A DNA stretch of 36,670 nucleotides from Gemmatimonadota bacterium (lineage in GTDB: Bacteria > Gemmatimonadota > Gemmatimonadetes > Gemmatimonadales > Gemmatimonadaceae): contig JAQBPV010000113.1 of assembly GCA_028287345.1 (NCBI GenBank), positions 1 through 36,670 on the forward strand, written 5' to 3'. Within the stretch, counting starts at the first letter, position 1; each line of letters starts with the position of its first letter. A model generated the notes under the pieces. The model was not told where the DNA came from and did not search any database. It saw only the letters and a program-made list of their open reading frames with translations. A program made the translations under genes and the position numbers. This document shows, in pieces, positions 13,922 to 23,364 of the stretch.

Positions 13922-16900
13922 ATGATTCAGGTTCGTGTATCGATCGTCGGCAATAGCGTTATCGAGATCGGGCGCCACCGTGTGACGCCAGGGTCGTCGC
14001 ACGTGTTCGGCCTGCTCCTTCTCTTTACGTTGCGTGAAGGAAAGCCGATCAGCCGGCAGGAGCTTCAGACGCTCCTGGCAGACGCCAAGACTCCTCGACA
14101 CAACCTGCGGCAGCTGTTGTACAAGCTGCGGCAAATGGGACTCCTGTTCGAGGAGCAAGCCGCTGGCTTGACGCTGTCCAATGTGAAGGTCGCAGGTCCA
14201 GTCGACCTGCTTCGTGAGATGGACATTCGGGCCAGAAGTCGCCTGACCTCGACTGAGCTCGAGGTTCTGCCGTCCTATCTCCCGCGGCTGCCGAAGTCGT
14301 TCAGCACCTGGCTCGACGAGGTGAAGGGCGATCTCGAGGGGCAGATTCGGCATCAGCTGCTTTCCGATCTCGAGACATGCCGGATGTCGCATGCGTGGGA
14401 CGACGTTCTTCGCCTGTCGGAGACGCTCACGTCATTCGATGCGATGAACGAGGAGGTCGTGCGCTCGCGTGCCGAAGCGCTCGCGATGACCGGTCACCGG
14501 GAAGCAGCGCTGCAGGTGATCGACACTTTCACGCGCGAGACGTCGCCGAGCACCGATGCGATCGCGCTGCTGCAGTCGGCGCGGGCACGGATTGCGAAGA
14601 CAGCCATCACGCGTCGGGAAGGAACGCTGCGTGCGCGAACCGCGTGTCTCACTTTTCTCGACGCCGAGTGGGCGCAGATCACGTCCGAAGGCGCGCGGGT
14701 CTCGGCCGTCCTTGGCGTCGCGGGATTGGGCAAGACGAGAGTGGCTGAGGAGTTCGCGGCTCGCATTGCGTTTCGTGGTGGGCATGTGTTGCGCTTCAAC
14801 TGCGACGGCCAGGCACGTCAGCAACCGTTGTCACTGTTCTCGCATCTCCTTCCGGCATTGCGCGCGATGCGCGGAAGTCTCGGCGCAGCGCCGGAGTACA
14901 AGGCGGCGCTGGCGCTCGTGCGTCCGGCAAATGATGGCACGGACCCGGCGATTGCCGAAGGATTGTCACTCGAGGCCAGGCGAGCCGATATCCAGTCGGC
15001 GTTGATCGACCTGTTGGAAGCTGTGACGTCGGAGCGGCCGATGCTGCTCATCGTCGACGATGCGCACATGCTCGATGAGGCGTCGCGTGCCGTGCTGCGC
15101 GCGCTTACGACTACGCGCAACGCGGCGCAGCTGCAGGTGCTCGTGTGCGCGCGGCCGTCATCAGGAAATCCATCGCTGCTCGCGCCGGCTCGTCGGACCA
15201 GCATCTTCGAGTTGGCGCCGTTGTCATCGCAGGACAGCCTCGAGCTGCTGCTCGAGCTCGGCGCCGGCTCGGGACCCGATGACAAGCATTTGGCCTGGTG
15301 CCTCACGCAGGCAGCGGGGAATCCGTTCTACCTGCATCAGCTGGCGTCGCATGTGTCGAAGTCGGTGACGGCGCTGCCGTTCGACATCAGCTCGTTGGCT
15401 CTCAGCTCCTATTCGTCGTTGCGGCCGGAGAGTCGCTCGGTCCTGGAGACTTGCCTACTCCTCGGCCGGTTCTCGACGATGACGCGAGTGATGTTCGTCG
15501 CGGGGGTGGACGATCATACGATGCTGTCGGCGTTGCGAGAGCTCGAGGAGCAGGATCTCGTGCACTTTGCGGATGGGCTTTTGAGTGGTCCGCATGCGCT
15601 GTTGCACGATGCGCTGCGAGGGCTGATCCCTTCGTCCGTCAGTGCGCTACTGCATCGGAGGATCGCGGCGCGGCTTGAAGAGGAGTGTGTGGCGGAGCGG
15701 TTCACGCCGGAGTTGGCGTGGGCGTCGGCGCAGAGTTGGTTGGCGGCGGCGGATCCGACAGCCGCGATGGGTCTCCTTCGCCGTTGTGCGGCTCACGCGG
15801 CGGAAGTCGGAGAGCCAGCTGCTGCAGTGGACTTGTTGTCACAGGTACCGCACGCCGCGTTGCCGCCAAAGCTTCTGGCAGAGCTGCTCGATGGCTTGAG
15901 TCGGTATGCGAGTGCCGGTGGGCGCCTGAGCGTCGTGGTGGCGGCACTAGGCGACAGGCTTGCGCTGGCAAACGTGCTCGAAGAGGGAAACGATACGATC
16001 AAGGGCCTACAGTTACGGCTGATTGAAGCGAATCTGCTTGCGGGTGGCCTTCTGGCGCCCGCGATCGACGGACTTCAAACAACTTTGGCTGACTCCGATG
16101 TCGCGCCTTCGATTCGAGCGCGAGCGGCATCGCGCCTGCTCGTTTTGGCTGATTGTGAACTGGATGCCGCGTTGGCAAAACGTGCGCACGCATGGCTTGC
16201 CGAGATCCCGTCCGAGGACGCGGACACCGCCTCACTGATCGCTCGCGCCGAGCTGGTCTATCATACCAGCTTCGGGGACGTCGACTACGCGTATACCCTC
16301 GCCTCGCAATTCATCGAGTGGTGTCCGCAGCCCAGCGCCAACGAGAGCGATAACCGCCTCCGTGACTACGCGGCGTATTCGCTGTATCGAATCGGGTACT
16401 CGGCTGAAGCAGCGTCTATACTCGAGGCTTCGTACAACTTCATGCTCTCGCACCGATTGTATAGTGAAGCGCTGTATCAGGCATCCATGCGAACCGATGT
16501 CGCGATTTGCCAAGGTGACTTCGAAGTTGCTGAGAAGTGGTTCGCGCGTTCGGAGAAGGCTGTTCGCGGTACCGCTCCTCACCAACTGAATCCTAATTCT
16601 GGCTTCTATGCGAACGCAGGCATATTAGCCATGAGACAGGGACGCTACGACGAAGCAGAGAAACACATTCGCCTACCCCAGCAGCATTTTCCGCTGCTGA
16701 CTGGGGCTAGATACCGCGCAGTTGGTCTCGGAATACTTCTGCGCCTGCAACAGCTGCGTTCGGATGAAAACTTGGCCACGGAAGCCGTGGCTGAACTTCG
16801 TGCCTTGTATGCCAAAGGGCGTTCACTGGGCAGCCAGGACTCCAACGTTGAAGCACTCTGGTGCGCCCATGTGTTGGACGGCGAGGACGAGTTGGCCTCC

Positions 16901-17065
16901 CAGCTTCTTTCCGACTACCTCTTCCGCTATCGCCGAGAGAACACACTCCCCGAATGGTCACTTCGCCACACCACGGCGGCCGATGATGTCTGGGTCGAGT
17001 ACTACGCGCGCTTCGCTCGCCAAACACGTTCGCCGGTGGATTTCGGGAAGGGAAAGCAACGATGA
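13922..17065 (+). CDS. Large STAND-type ATPase transcriptional regulator (winged helix, AAA, helical repeats)
   Basis: This is a 1047-residue regulator of the AfsR/MalT-like architecture. Residues 1-100 form a winged-helix-type domain (HNLRQLLYKLRQMGLLFEEQ), and residues 110-240 a BTAD-like helical region. Next is a STAND/AAA ATPase with Walker A GVAGLGKT (residues 265-272) and Walker B MLLIVDDAHMLD (from residue 374), then LVCARPSS and AAGNPFYLHQLASH typical of the class. From about residue 630 there are TPR-like helices ending near residue 1040. Such proteins couple ligand or stress sensing to nucleotide-driven oligomerisation at promoters. Target genes are unknown. The next gene, a degraded paralogue, overlaps its stop (ATGA at 17062-17065). 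A promoter with direct repeats lies upstream. Confidence 0.85.
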   Translation: MIQVRVSIVGNSVIEIGRHRVTPGSSHVFGLLLLFTLREGKPISRQELQTLLADAKTPRHNLRQLLYKLRQMGLLFEEQAAGLTLSNVKVAGPVDLLREMDIRARSRLTSTELEVLPSYLPRLPKSFSTWLDEVKGDLEGQIRHQLLSDLETCRMSHAWDDVLRLSETLTSFDAMNEEVVRSRAEALAMTGHREAALQVIDTFTRETSPSTDAIALLQSARARIAKTAITRREGTLRARTACLTFLDAEWAQITSEGARVSAVLGVAGLGKTRVAEEFAARIAFRGGHVLRFNCDGQARQQPLSLFSHLLPALRAMRGSLGAAPEYKAALALVRPANDGTDPAIAEGLSLEARRADIQSALIDLLEAVTSERPMLLIVDDAHMLDEASRAVLRALTTTRNAAQLQVLVCARPSSGNPSLLAPARRTSIFELAPLSSQDSLELLLELGAGSGPDDKHLAWCLTQAAGNPFYLHQLASHVSKSVTALPFDISSLALSSYSSLRPESRSVLETCLLLGRFSTMTRVMFVAGVDDHTMLSALRELEEQDLVHFADGLLSGPHALLHDALRGLIPSSVSALLHRRIAARLEEECVAERFTPELAWASAQSWLAAADPTAAMGLLRRCAAHAAEVGEPAAAVDLLSQVPHAALPPKLLAELLDGLSRYASAGGRLSVVVAALGDRLALANVLEEGNDTIKGLQLRLIEANLLAGGLLAPAIDGLQTTLADSDVAPSIRARAASRLLVLADCELDAALAKRAHAWLAEIPSEDADTASLIARAELVYHTSFGDVDYAYTLASQFIEWCPQPSANESDNRLRDYAAYSLYRIGYSAEAASILEASYNFMLSHRLYSEALYQASMRTDVAICQGDFEVAEKWFARSEKAVRGTAPHQLNPNSGFYANAGILAMRQGRYDEAEKHIRLPQQHFPLLTGARYRAVGLGILLRLQQLRSDENLATEAVAELRALYAKGRSLGSQDSNVEALWCAHVLDGEDELASQLLSDYLFRYRRENTLPEWSLRHTTAADDVWVEYYARFARQTRSPVDFGKGKQR

Positions 17066-20000
17066 TCACGATACGTCTCGATATCGTCGGCACTTGTGTC
17101 ATAGAGGTTGGTCAGCACCGGATCACGCCGGGCATCATCCCACCTTTTCGGCTTACTGCTCTTCCTTTCGCTGCGCGAGGGAAGGCCAACTAGCCGAAAG
17201 GAGTTGCAGTCGCTGCTCGCCGACAGCGACTCCTCTGCGCCTGCTTCTCACAATCTCCGGCAGCTGCTCTATCGTTTGCGTGGGATGGGACTTCGTTTCC
17301 AGGAGCATCCGACAGGTCTGACGCTTCAGGGCGCTCACATCGTCGGACCCCTGCACCACCTTCGCGGGATGACGCTTCGAGACCGTTGTCATCTGACGTT
17401 CACTGAGCTCGAGGTTCTCCCCGTCTACGCTATGCCGCTTCCGCGGCTATTCCTCTCCTGGCTCGACGAGACGAGAAGCGAGATGTAGGCACAGATACGC
17501 GTTCTCCTCCTTGCGGATCTGGAGGCGGCGCGCGTCGCCCATGCATGGGCGGATGTGGATCATCTCTGCGTGACGCTCATGGCGCTCGATGCGGCGAACG
17601 AAGACGTGATTCGCAGGCGTGCCGAAGCACTTGCGATGACGGGTCGGCGCGAGCAAGCACTGCAGGTGATCGACACCTTCGTTGCAGAGGCCACACTCAG
17701 CGCGAGTTCACTTGCGTTCCTGCACGCGATGCGCAACCGCATTGGGAAATCGGCGGTCACTCGGCGAGAAGGTACGCTCCACGCTCGCGGATCATGCTTG
17801 GCATACCTCGAAGACGAGTGGGAGAGAGTGGGCTCCGAAGGAGCCCGTATGAGTGCTGTCCTTGGCGTCGCTGGCCTCGGCAAGACACGCGTAACGGACG
17901 AGTTTGCGACGCGCATCACGCTTCGCGGTGGGCACGTACTGCGGTTCGAGTGCGACAGCCAGGCGCGGCAGCAGCCGCTTTCGTTGTTCTCGCACATTTT
18001 GCCCGCGTTGCGCGCCATGCGCGGGAGTATTGGTGCGTCGCCAGAACACAGGGGATCGCTCGCGCTAGTGCGACCCGTCAACGACGGTACGGAGCCCCTG
18101 ATCCAGGAAGGTATGTCGCTCGAGGCGAGACGCGCAGACATCCAGTCGGCGCTTGTCGACCTTTTGGAAGCTGTGACCGCGGAGCGGCGGATGCTGATCG
18201 TCGTAGACGATGCTCATTTGCTCGACGACGCGTCACGTGCAGTGCTCCGCGCTCTCACGGCAACGGGCAAGGCAGCTCTCACGCAAGTGCTCGTTTGTGC
18301 CCGGCCGTCATCAAGCAATGCATCACTGCTTGCGCCGGCGAAGCGCTGCAGCGTATTCGAGTTGGCGCCGCTGTCGCGACGGGACAGCCGTGAGCTGCTC
18401 TTGGAGCTTGGTGCAGGATCGGAAGCCAATGAGACGCATGTGGAGTGGTGCCTGGCCCAAGCGGCAGGCAATCCCTTTTACCTGCATCAGTTAGCGACGC
18501 ATACCTCATCATCGGCGCTGCCGTTTGACATCAGCAGCTTAGCGTTAGCCTCATACTCGGCGCTACGGCCCGAGAGCCGGTTAGTACTGGACACGTGTCT
18601 ACTTCTCGGTCGATTCGCGACTATGCAGCGCGCAGTTCTCGTGACTGGTATCGACGACAACACGATGCTGTCTGCCCTGCGAGAGCTTGAGGAACAGGAT
18701 CTCGTGCATTTCGCGGAAGGCCATTTGAGCGGCCCACATGCGTTGTTGCACGATGCATTGCGCCTGTTAATTCCATCGGCTGTCAGCGCGTTGCTCCAGC
18801 GACGAATCGCGACGCGCTTGCAGGAGGAGTGCATTGCGGAGCTATTCACGCCCGAGTTGGCGTGGGCATCTGCGCAGAATTGGTTGGCGGCGGGCGATCC
18901 AACCGCGGCGACGCATTTATTGCGACGGTGTGCCACTCACGCGGCTGAGTTAGGGGAGCCTGCAGTAGCCGTGGACCTGTTGTCCCAGGTTCCCCATTCC
19001 TCGCTGCCGCCGAAACTCCTGGCCGAACTATTGGATGATCTGAGCGAGTTCGCACACGCCGGGGGCATTCGATCGGTAGGTGTAGCAGCGTTGCGCGACA
19101 GACTTGCACTAGCGTGGCAACTCGAAGAAGACCGCGATAGCATCAACTCCATAACTTTGCGCCTAATAGAAGCCGACCTGCTTAATGGAGGTCCAAAGGA
19201 CGCGGCCACTCATGCGCTCATGACGTTGCTACGCGAACCCGCGACGTCAGCCTCTGTTCGTGCAATGGCGGCAGCGAGGCTGTTTGCAATTGCTGACGGT
19301 GACTTGGACTCCGACTTGGCAAACGCAGCATACGCTTTCGTGCGCATCATAGAAGCACCAGATCCACAGTCCGCCTCCCTTCTCGATGGTGCGAAGCTCA
19401 TCTATCACACGGCTTTCGGTGACCTAGATACCGCACATGCTCTTGCGTCGCGGCTCGTAGCGTCTTACCCGGAATCGAGTCGCTCACCGGCCGCCTGCCG
19501 CGCCCGCATGCACGCAGCCTTTGCGTTCCATCGAATCGGACGTAGCGACATCGCCGAGTCAACTCTCGAACCCGACTTCGCGCTGTTGATGTCGTGTCGG
19601 ATGTACGGCATGGCACTCTACGCCGCATCGGTGCTCACAGGGGCGGCAATCGCCGCTGGTGATTTTGATACCGCAGAACGTTGGTTCATCAATTCTCAGC
19701 ATGCTTTGCGCGGCGACGCGCCACACCGACTCAATCCTAACGCGGGCTTCAGTTCCAATGCGGGTACCTTAGCGATGCGACAGGGTCGCTACGATGAGGC
19801 CAAGGAGTGTATTTTCTAGCCCCCCTTAGGCACTACACAATACTCGAAGGAGCCCGCTACCGAGGCATCATGCTTTCGCACATCCTTCGCATTCAGCAAC
19901 TCAGTTCGGGCACCAATATGAGTCGAGATGAGGTTGTTGCACTTCGTGGGCTGTACGACAAAGGGAAGCACCTTGGTGGCCAAGATACCTTGGTCGAAGC

Positions 20001-20188
20001 ACTCTGGTGTGCGCACGTTTTGGAGGGCGATACAACCGGAGCAAATCTCCTGCTACGCGATTTCCTAGCGCACAGGCGAGAGCGGTCGATCCCCGAGTTG
20101 GTCACTTCGGCATGCCAGCGCGGCTGATGACGCATGGGTGGAGTACTACGCGCGGGTTGGGCCAAAAAATAGAATTGCTGATGCTTGA
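17062..20188 (+). pseudogene. Degraded tandem paralogue of the STAND regulator
   Basis: This copy aligns with the preceding gene from its first residues to the last but is broken in four places. After 24 codons (MITIRLDIVGTCVIEVGQHR...) one extra base near 17134 shifts the frame. An in-frame TAG at 17486-17488 replaces a codon in the region equivalent to LEGQIRHQLL. A frame change occurs near 19805-19815 after RQGRYDEAKE. One extra base near 20098 shifts the frame again, after which the expected tail WVEYYARV resumes and ends at a TGA (20186-20188). The central 17555-19819 section stays open for 754 codons with intact Walker motifs (GVAGLGKT, MLIVVDDAH). TTA codons are far more common than in copy 1. 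Gene decay is the simplest reading; sequencing error would have to explain all four lesions. Confidence 0.88.
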
Positions 20189-20632
20189 CTCTGATAGCTT
20201 GCTGTCCGAGTCTCACGCCCACGTTTGAAGGAAGCGTCGCTACGCGGCGCACGGCGCCATGAGACTAATTTCGGTCGATTGCGCGGCGCTATCCGCTATG
20301 GGTCTCGCTCGGCTTTTGAGGCGGATCGCGATTCGGACAGCGATACGGGGCAGTGCTACGAGCTTCCACCGAAACGAACTATTAGCCGTCGGGATCCAAT
20401 CGTCGAACCATTGCGGATAGCCGAAAGTGGCGCATCAAGTGCCGGCTACTCAACGGGCCAACGACCCGAGCTCACAGCTCCACAATGGTGGCCTGGTCAT
20501 ACGATGGTGACGGGCGAGGCTAGGCTGGGTCGCGGGCCGTTGCGTCACACACACCCTCCGTAAAGCGCGCAATCGGTGACGAATAACTAGTAAGGGCGAC
20601 GTGCACTACAAACGGGCCGCGCCGATCTAGCC
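20189..20632. other. Gene-poor region after the pseudogene
   Basis: No credible gene is visible in these 444 bases. A 112-codon frame at 20225-20563 has no recognisable domain, no ribosome binding site and a composition like random sequence. Base composition is less GC-rich than in the flanking operons. No insertion-sequence ends or attachment sites were recognised. Confidence 0.5.
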
Positions 20633-22018
20633 TTAGCGCTCGCCACTGGCTGCACGTAGAAGCGATAAGCCTCTCGATTGCGAACTCCGATGAGCCGGTG
20701 TGAAAATCTGTCTCCACTCAGTACTTGCCAGCAAGGTGTCGACGATCGAAGGATCGAACTGCTCGCCACGGAGCTTCAGTAGTTCCGCTTTCACATCGGC
20801 TTCGGTCAGCGCACCGCGATACGGTCGGACAGTGGTCATTGCGTCGATCGTGTCGGCCACCATGATCACGCGTGAAGCAAGGGGAATTGAATCTCCGGAA
20901 ATACCGTCCGGATATCCGGCCCCGCCCCAGCGCTCGTGGTGATGTCGAATGGCCGGCACGAACTCGGTAAGCCGCGTCATCGTTGCGACCAACTCGGCGC
21001 CGTCGGCAGGATGCTCCTTCATGATGGCCCACTCTTCGAGATTGAGCTTCTCGGTCTTCCGAAGAATTGGTCCATACTTCTCGTGAATCTTGCCAACATC
21101 GTGCAGCAGAGCCGCCGTTCCGATTTTCTCGATTTCACGCTCGCTCAGTCGTAAGGCTCGAGCAATAATCGTCGCGTATTGACTCACGCGTCGCGAATGG
21201 CCAGATGTATAGGGATCACGCGCTTCGATCGACTTAATCATCAACTCTAGCAACTCGCGATTAGTCTGCGCGAGATCTACAGTAGTCTTGGCCCAGTGCC
21301 GAAAGCCAACGAGCGGGACCCAGAGCAACGCAGCGGCAATGGGGCCAAAATTCGTATAGCAGTAGGCAAATCCAAACGTTACAGGCGCTGCGATCAAATC
21401 GAGACCAAGGCTAGGTCCATGATTCTCACGCCACACGTCGGTGATCCGACGCCCACTCGAGAGCGCAATGACGACTGACGTCAAGGAATAGTTGAGCACC
21501 ACTGACAAGGCATATGCGCAAAGTGCCGCCAGCCCACATGCCCTCGTTAGTTCCGCAATGCCATTCGGCGCCTCAAGAAACGAAATGCCGCCCGCAAACC
21601 GATAGGCAAGAATCGTTACCGAAAAGACAAGCACGAACTGCGCGACGTTGAAGACTGTCTTGGTCGCGCTTATTCGTGCTCTGACACAGTCCGCAGCCTT
21701 CAGCATGCCGATTGCCGCGACCGTCGTCCAATGAGGCACGACTAGCGTCATCGCCATGTAGGGTATGAACGCGATTGAAGTGGTTGCTGATGATGGCAGC
21801 AGAAAGGCCCATGCCTCACCAATGATCGCAAGAAGGGTGAGAAGAGTGAGCGCCGTCCAAGCTCCGTCCGGAAGCACGCTGTACGTTGTCACGAGCAAGC
21901 TCGCGCCAACGACGGCTGCCACCGACGTCAAAGTCACAAAGAGGCGTACATTTTGCTCTTGTCTTTTTCCCAAAGCTCCACTCCGTTTCCGTCGCGCGCG
22001 ACCAGATACACGTCGCAT
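20633..22018 (-). CDS. HD-GYP domain membrane protein, putative cyclic-di-GMP phosphodiesterase
   Basis: This is a 461-residue protein. Residues about 25-240 hold several membrane helices of no named family. The C-terminal part is an HD-GYP domain: SIEARDPYTSGHSRRVSQYA (residues 263-282), AALLHDVGKIHEKYGPIL (metal-binding His306-Asp307), HPADGAELV, and HHHERWGGAGYPDGI with the GYP at 368-370. All the metal-ligand positions that I can recognise are kept, so hydrolysis of cyclic di-GMP is likely, driven or modulated by the membrane part. The ATG at 22018 has only a weak ribosome binding site. The gene is monocistronic between two gene-poor stretches, and its codon use is more AT-rich than the core genes. 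Confidence 0.9.
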   Translation of the reverse strand: MRRVSGRARRKRSGALGKRQEQNVRLFVTLTSVAAVVGASLLVTTYSVLPDGAWTALTLLTLLAIIGEAWAFLLPSSATTSIAFIPYMAMTLVVPHWTTVAAIGMLKAADCVRARISATKTVFNVAQFVLVFSVTILAYRFAGGISFLEAPNGIAELTRACGLAALCAYALSVVLNYSLTSVVIALSSGRRITDVWRENHGPSLGLDLIAAPVTFGFAYCYTNFGPIAAALLWVPLVGFRHWAKTTVDLAQTNRELLELMIKSIEARDPYTSGHSRRVSQYATIIARALRLSEREIEKIGTAALLHDVGKIHEKYGPILRKTEKLNLEEWAIMKEHPADGAELVATMTRLTEFVPAIRHHHERWGGAGYPDGISGDSIPLASRVIMVADTIDAMTTVRPYRGALTEADVKAELLKLRGEQFDPSIVDTLLASTEWRQIFTPAHRSSQSRGLSLLRAASGER

Positions 22019-22444
22019 CTATATCGGGACCAGCTCTGATGCTCGCATTGTGCGCGAGTCTTTACTTACTAGACGGAGATGTCCTCTACTTCAAACGCCC
22101 TACAGTTTCATGACCAGATCGCGCGAGCTAACGAGCGATCGTTACTGAGCTCAGGTCCAGGTTACGTATCCACACGAGCAAAAAGTAATCAGCCAGGTCA
22201 ACATTGAGCGTCACCCCCCTTTAGATGGTCGCATCACAGATCGGAATGATCGTGTGCGCCGGGTAGTACAAGGTTGGCTCCGCTCCGCTCAAATTCTTCG
22301 TTCAGTTTTTTTTCGCTATTCTCGCTCTGCGTTTGGTAGAGGTACATCTTCACGCCAGTTGTACTGCTATCACCTCGAAGTTGTGTCCTGCGTTCGAACA
22401 CCCAAATAATTGCGCAGCGTTGTCACAGTCGTTCGAAGAACGCG
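22019..22444. other. Gene-poor region upstream of the HD-GYP gene
   Basis: These 426 bases lie between the HD-GYP gene start (minus strand) and the end of the gene at 22445. They are AT-rich for this window, with an octamer T-run at 22307-22314. I see no coding sequence, RNA or mobile element signature. They must hold the HD-GYP promoter, but no clear hexamer pair was found. Confidence 0.45.
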
Positions 22445-23227
22445 CTACAACTCCACCCACCTGTTCGTCGCATCCAGAACCGCCAACACACTCGCGGTCT
22501 CGATCCCGTCCTTGATCTCCGCACTGCCCGTGAGCAGCGCCGAGTCGCGCCCGAAGCGCGTCGTCAACGCCACGAACACAAACTCACGCTCGAACGCCTC
22601 GATCAACCGCGCGCCCTCGAACAGCAGCGCACGTCCCTCGGCATCCGCCTGCTGTACCGCCTGGACCGCGGCCTTCGCCGCCGTCTCCGTCCGCAACCGA
22701 TCGGTCTCCAACCCCGTCGCCTCGCCGACGAACAGCTTGTCGCCCTGGCGAATCGTCACGCGGCAACTCATCCCGCTCGCGCGCGATCGTCGCACCTCGA
22801 CATCCTCGAAATACAGCCGCCGCTTCCTCGAGTTCTCGACGGGAATCTCCTCGACCGCAGGCGCGATCGTTCCGACTGGTGGGGTCATGCGCGCGGCCCG
22901 AAGGGCCTCGGCTGCCGGACCTTCACTGGTCGCCACAGAGATCTTCTTGTGGCTCACCCGCATCCCAAGCTGCGCCAGGAGCGCGCTCTCGACGTTGCGC
23001 ACGGTCTGCTTCGGCGACACTTCCGTCGTCGTCAGCACATGCACTTCGGAGACTTCGCCCGAATCGCCAGGGATGATCCGAACATTCAGTACCCCCGGCA
23101 ACGTGGCCAACAACTCCTCGGCTCGTGCAATCGGCAACACCGTCCCTGCAATGAGGGACGAGTCACCAATGGCACGCGCAGGAACTGAGGCGGGGGCGTT
23201 GGAGGGCTTCGCCGACACCGTCAACAA
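22445..23227 (-). CDS. Conserved-looking cytoplasmic protein of unknown function
   Basis: This is a 260-residue protein with no signal peptide or membrane segment. The N-terminal part (about residues 25-100) looks like a small alpha/beta domain (VLNVRIIPGDSGEVSEVHVL, then QTVRNVESALLAQLGMRVSH, then KKISVA). A Pro-rich linker leads to a second region with RRLYFEDVEVRRSR, CRVTIRQGDKLFVGEATG and a helical segment with ETAAKAAVQAVQQA. I do not recognise the family. The start is TTG at 23227; no better start codon lies in frame near it. It stands apart from the upstream regulator gene (138 bases) and has its own promoter, described separately. Confidence 0.7.
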   Translation of the reverse strand: MLTVSAKPSNAPASVPARAIGDSSLIAGTVLPIARAEELLATLPGVLNVRIIPGDSGEVSEVHVLTTTEVSPKQTVRNVESALLAQLGMRVSHKKISVATSEGPAAEALRAARMTPPVGTIAPAVEEIPVENSRKRRLYFEDVEVRRSRASGMSCRVTIRQGDKLFVGEATGLETDRLRTETAAKAAVQAVQQADAEGRALLFEGARLIEAFEREFVFVALTTRFGRDSALLTGSAEIKDGIETASVLAVLDATNRWVEL

Positions 23228-23292
23228 TCTTTTTTTAGGGGAAGTGCGATCGGTAGGACTGCCGAGATCTGCGGATCACTCGTGTGTCCGGC

Positions 23293-23321
23293 ATTATAGC
23301 GTGCCGACCTCGGCGCGCCAT
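23293..23321 (-). promoter_or_regulatory. Promoter with perfect TATAAT for the gene at 22445-23227
   Basis: On the minus strand a perfect TATAAT (23293-23298) is preceded, after 17 bases, by ATGGCG (23316-23321), a weak -35. Transcription would start near 23286, leaving about 58 bases of leader. A small inverted repeat (CTTAA/TTAAG arms, 23338-23353) lies just upstream. Confidence 0.6.
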
Positions 23322-23364
23322 ATGTCTCGATAGGATGCTTAAGAATATTTAAGTCTGTACACGC

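Noticed and set aside
17062-20188. Programmed frameshifting or stop readthrough in the second STAND gene
   Set aside because: Four separate lesions including a plain TAG, no slippery heptamer or stimulatory hairpin noticed, and relaxed codon use in the copy; decay is simpler.
20225-20563. 112-codon open frame after the pseudogene
   Set aside because: No domain, no ribosome binding site, composition like noncoding sequence.
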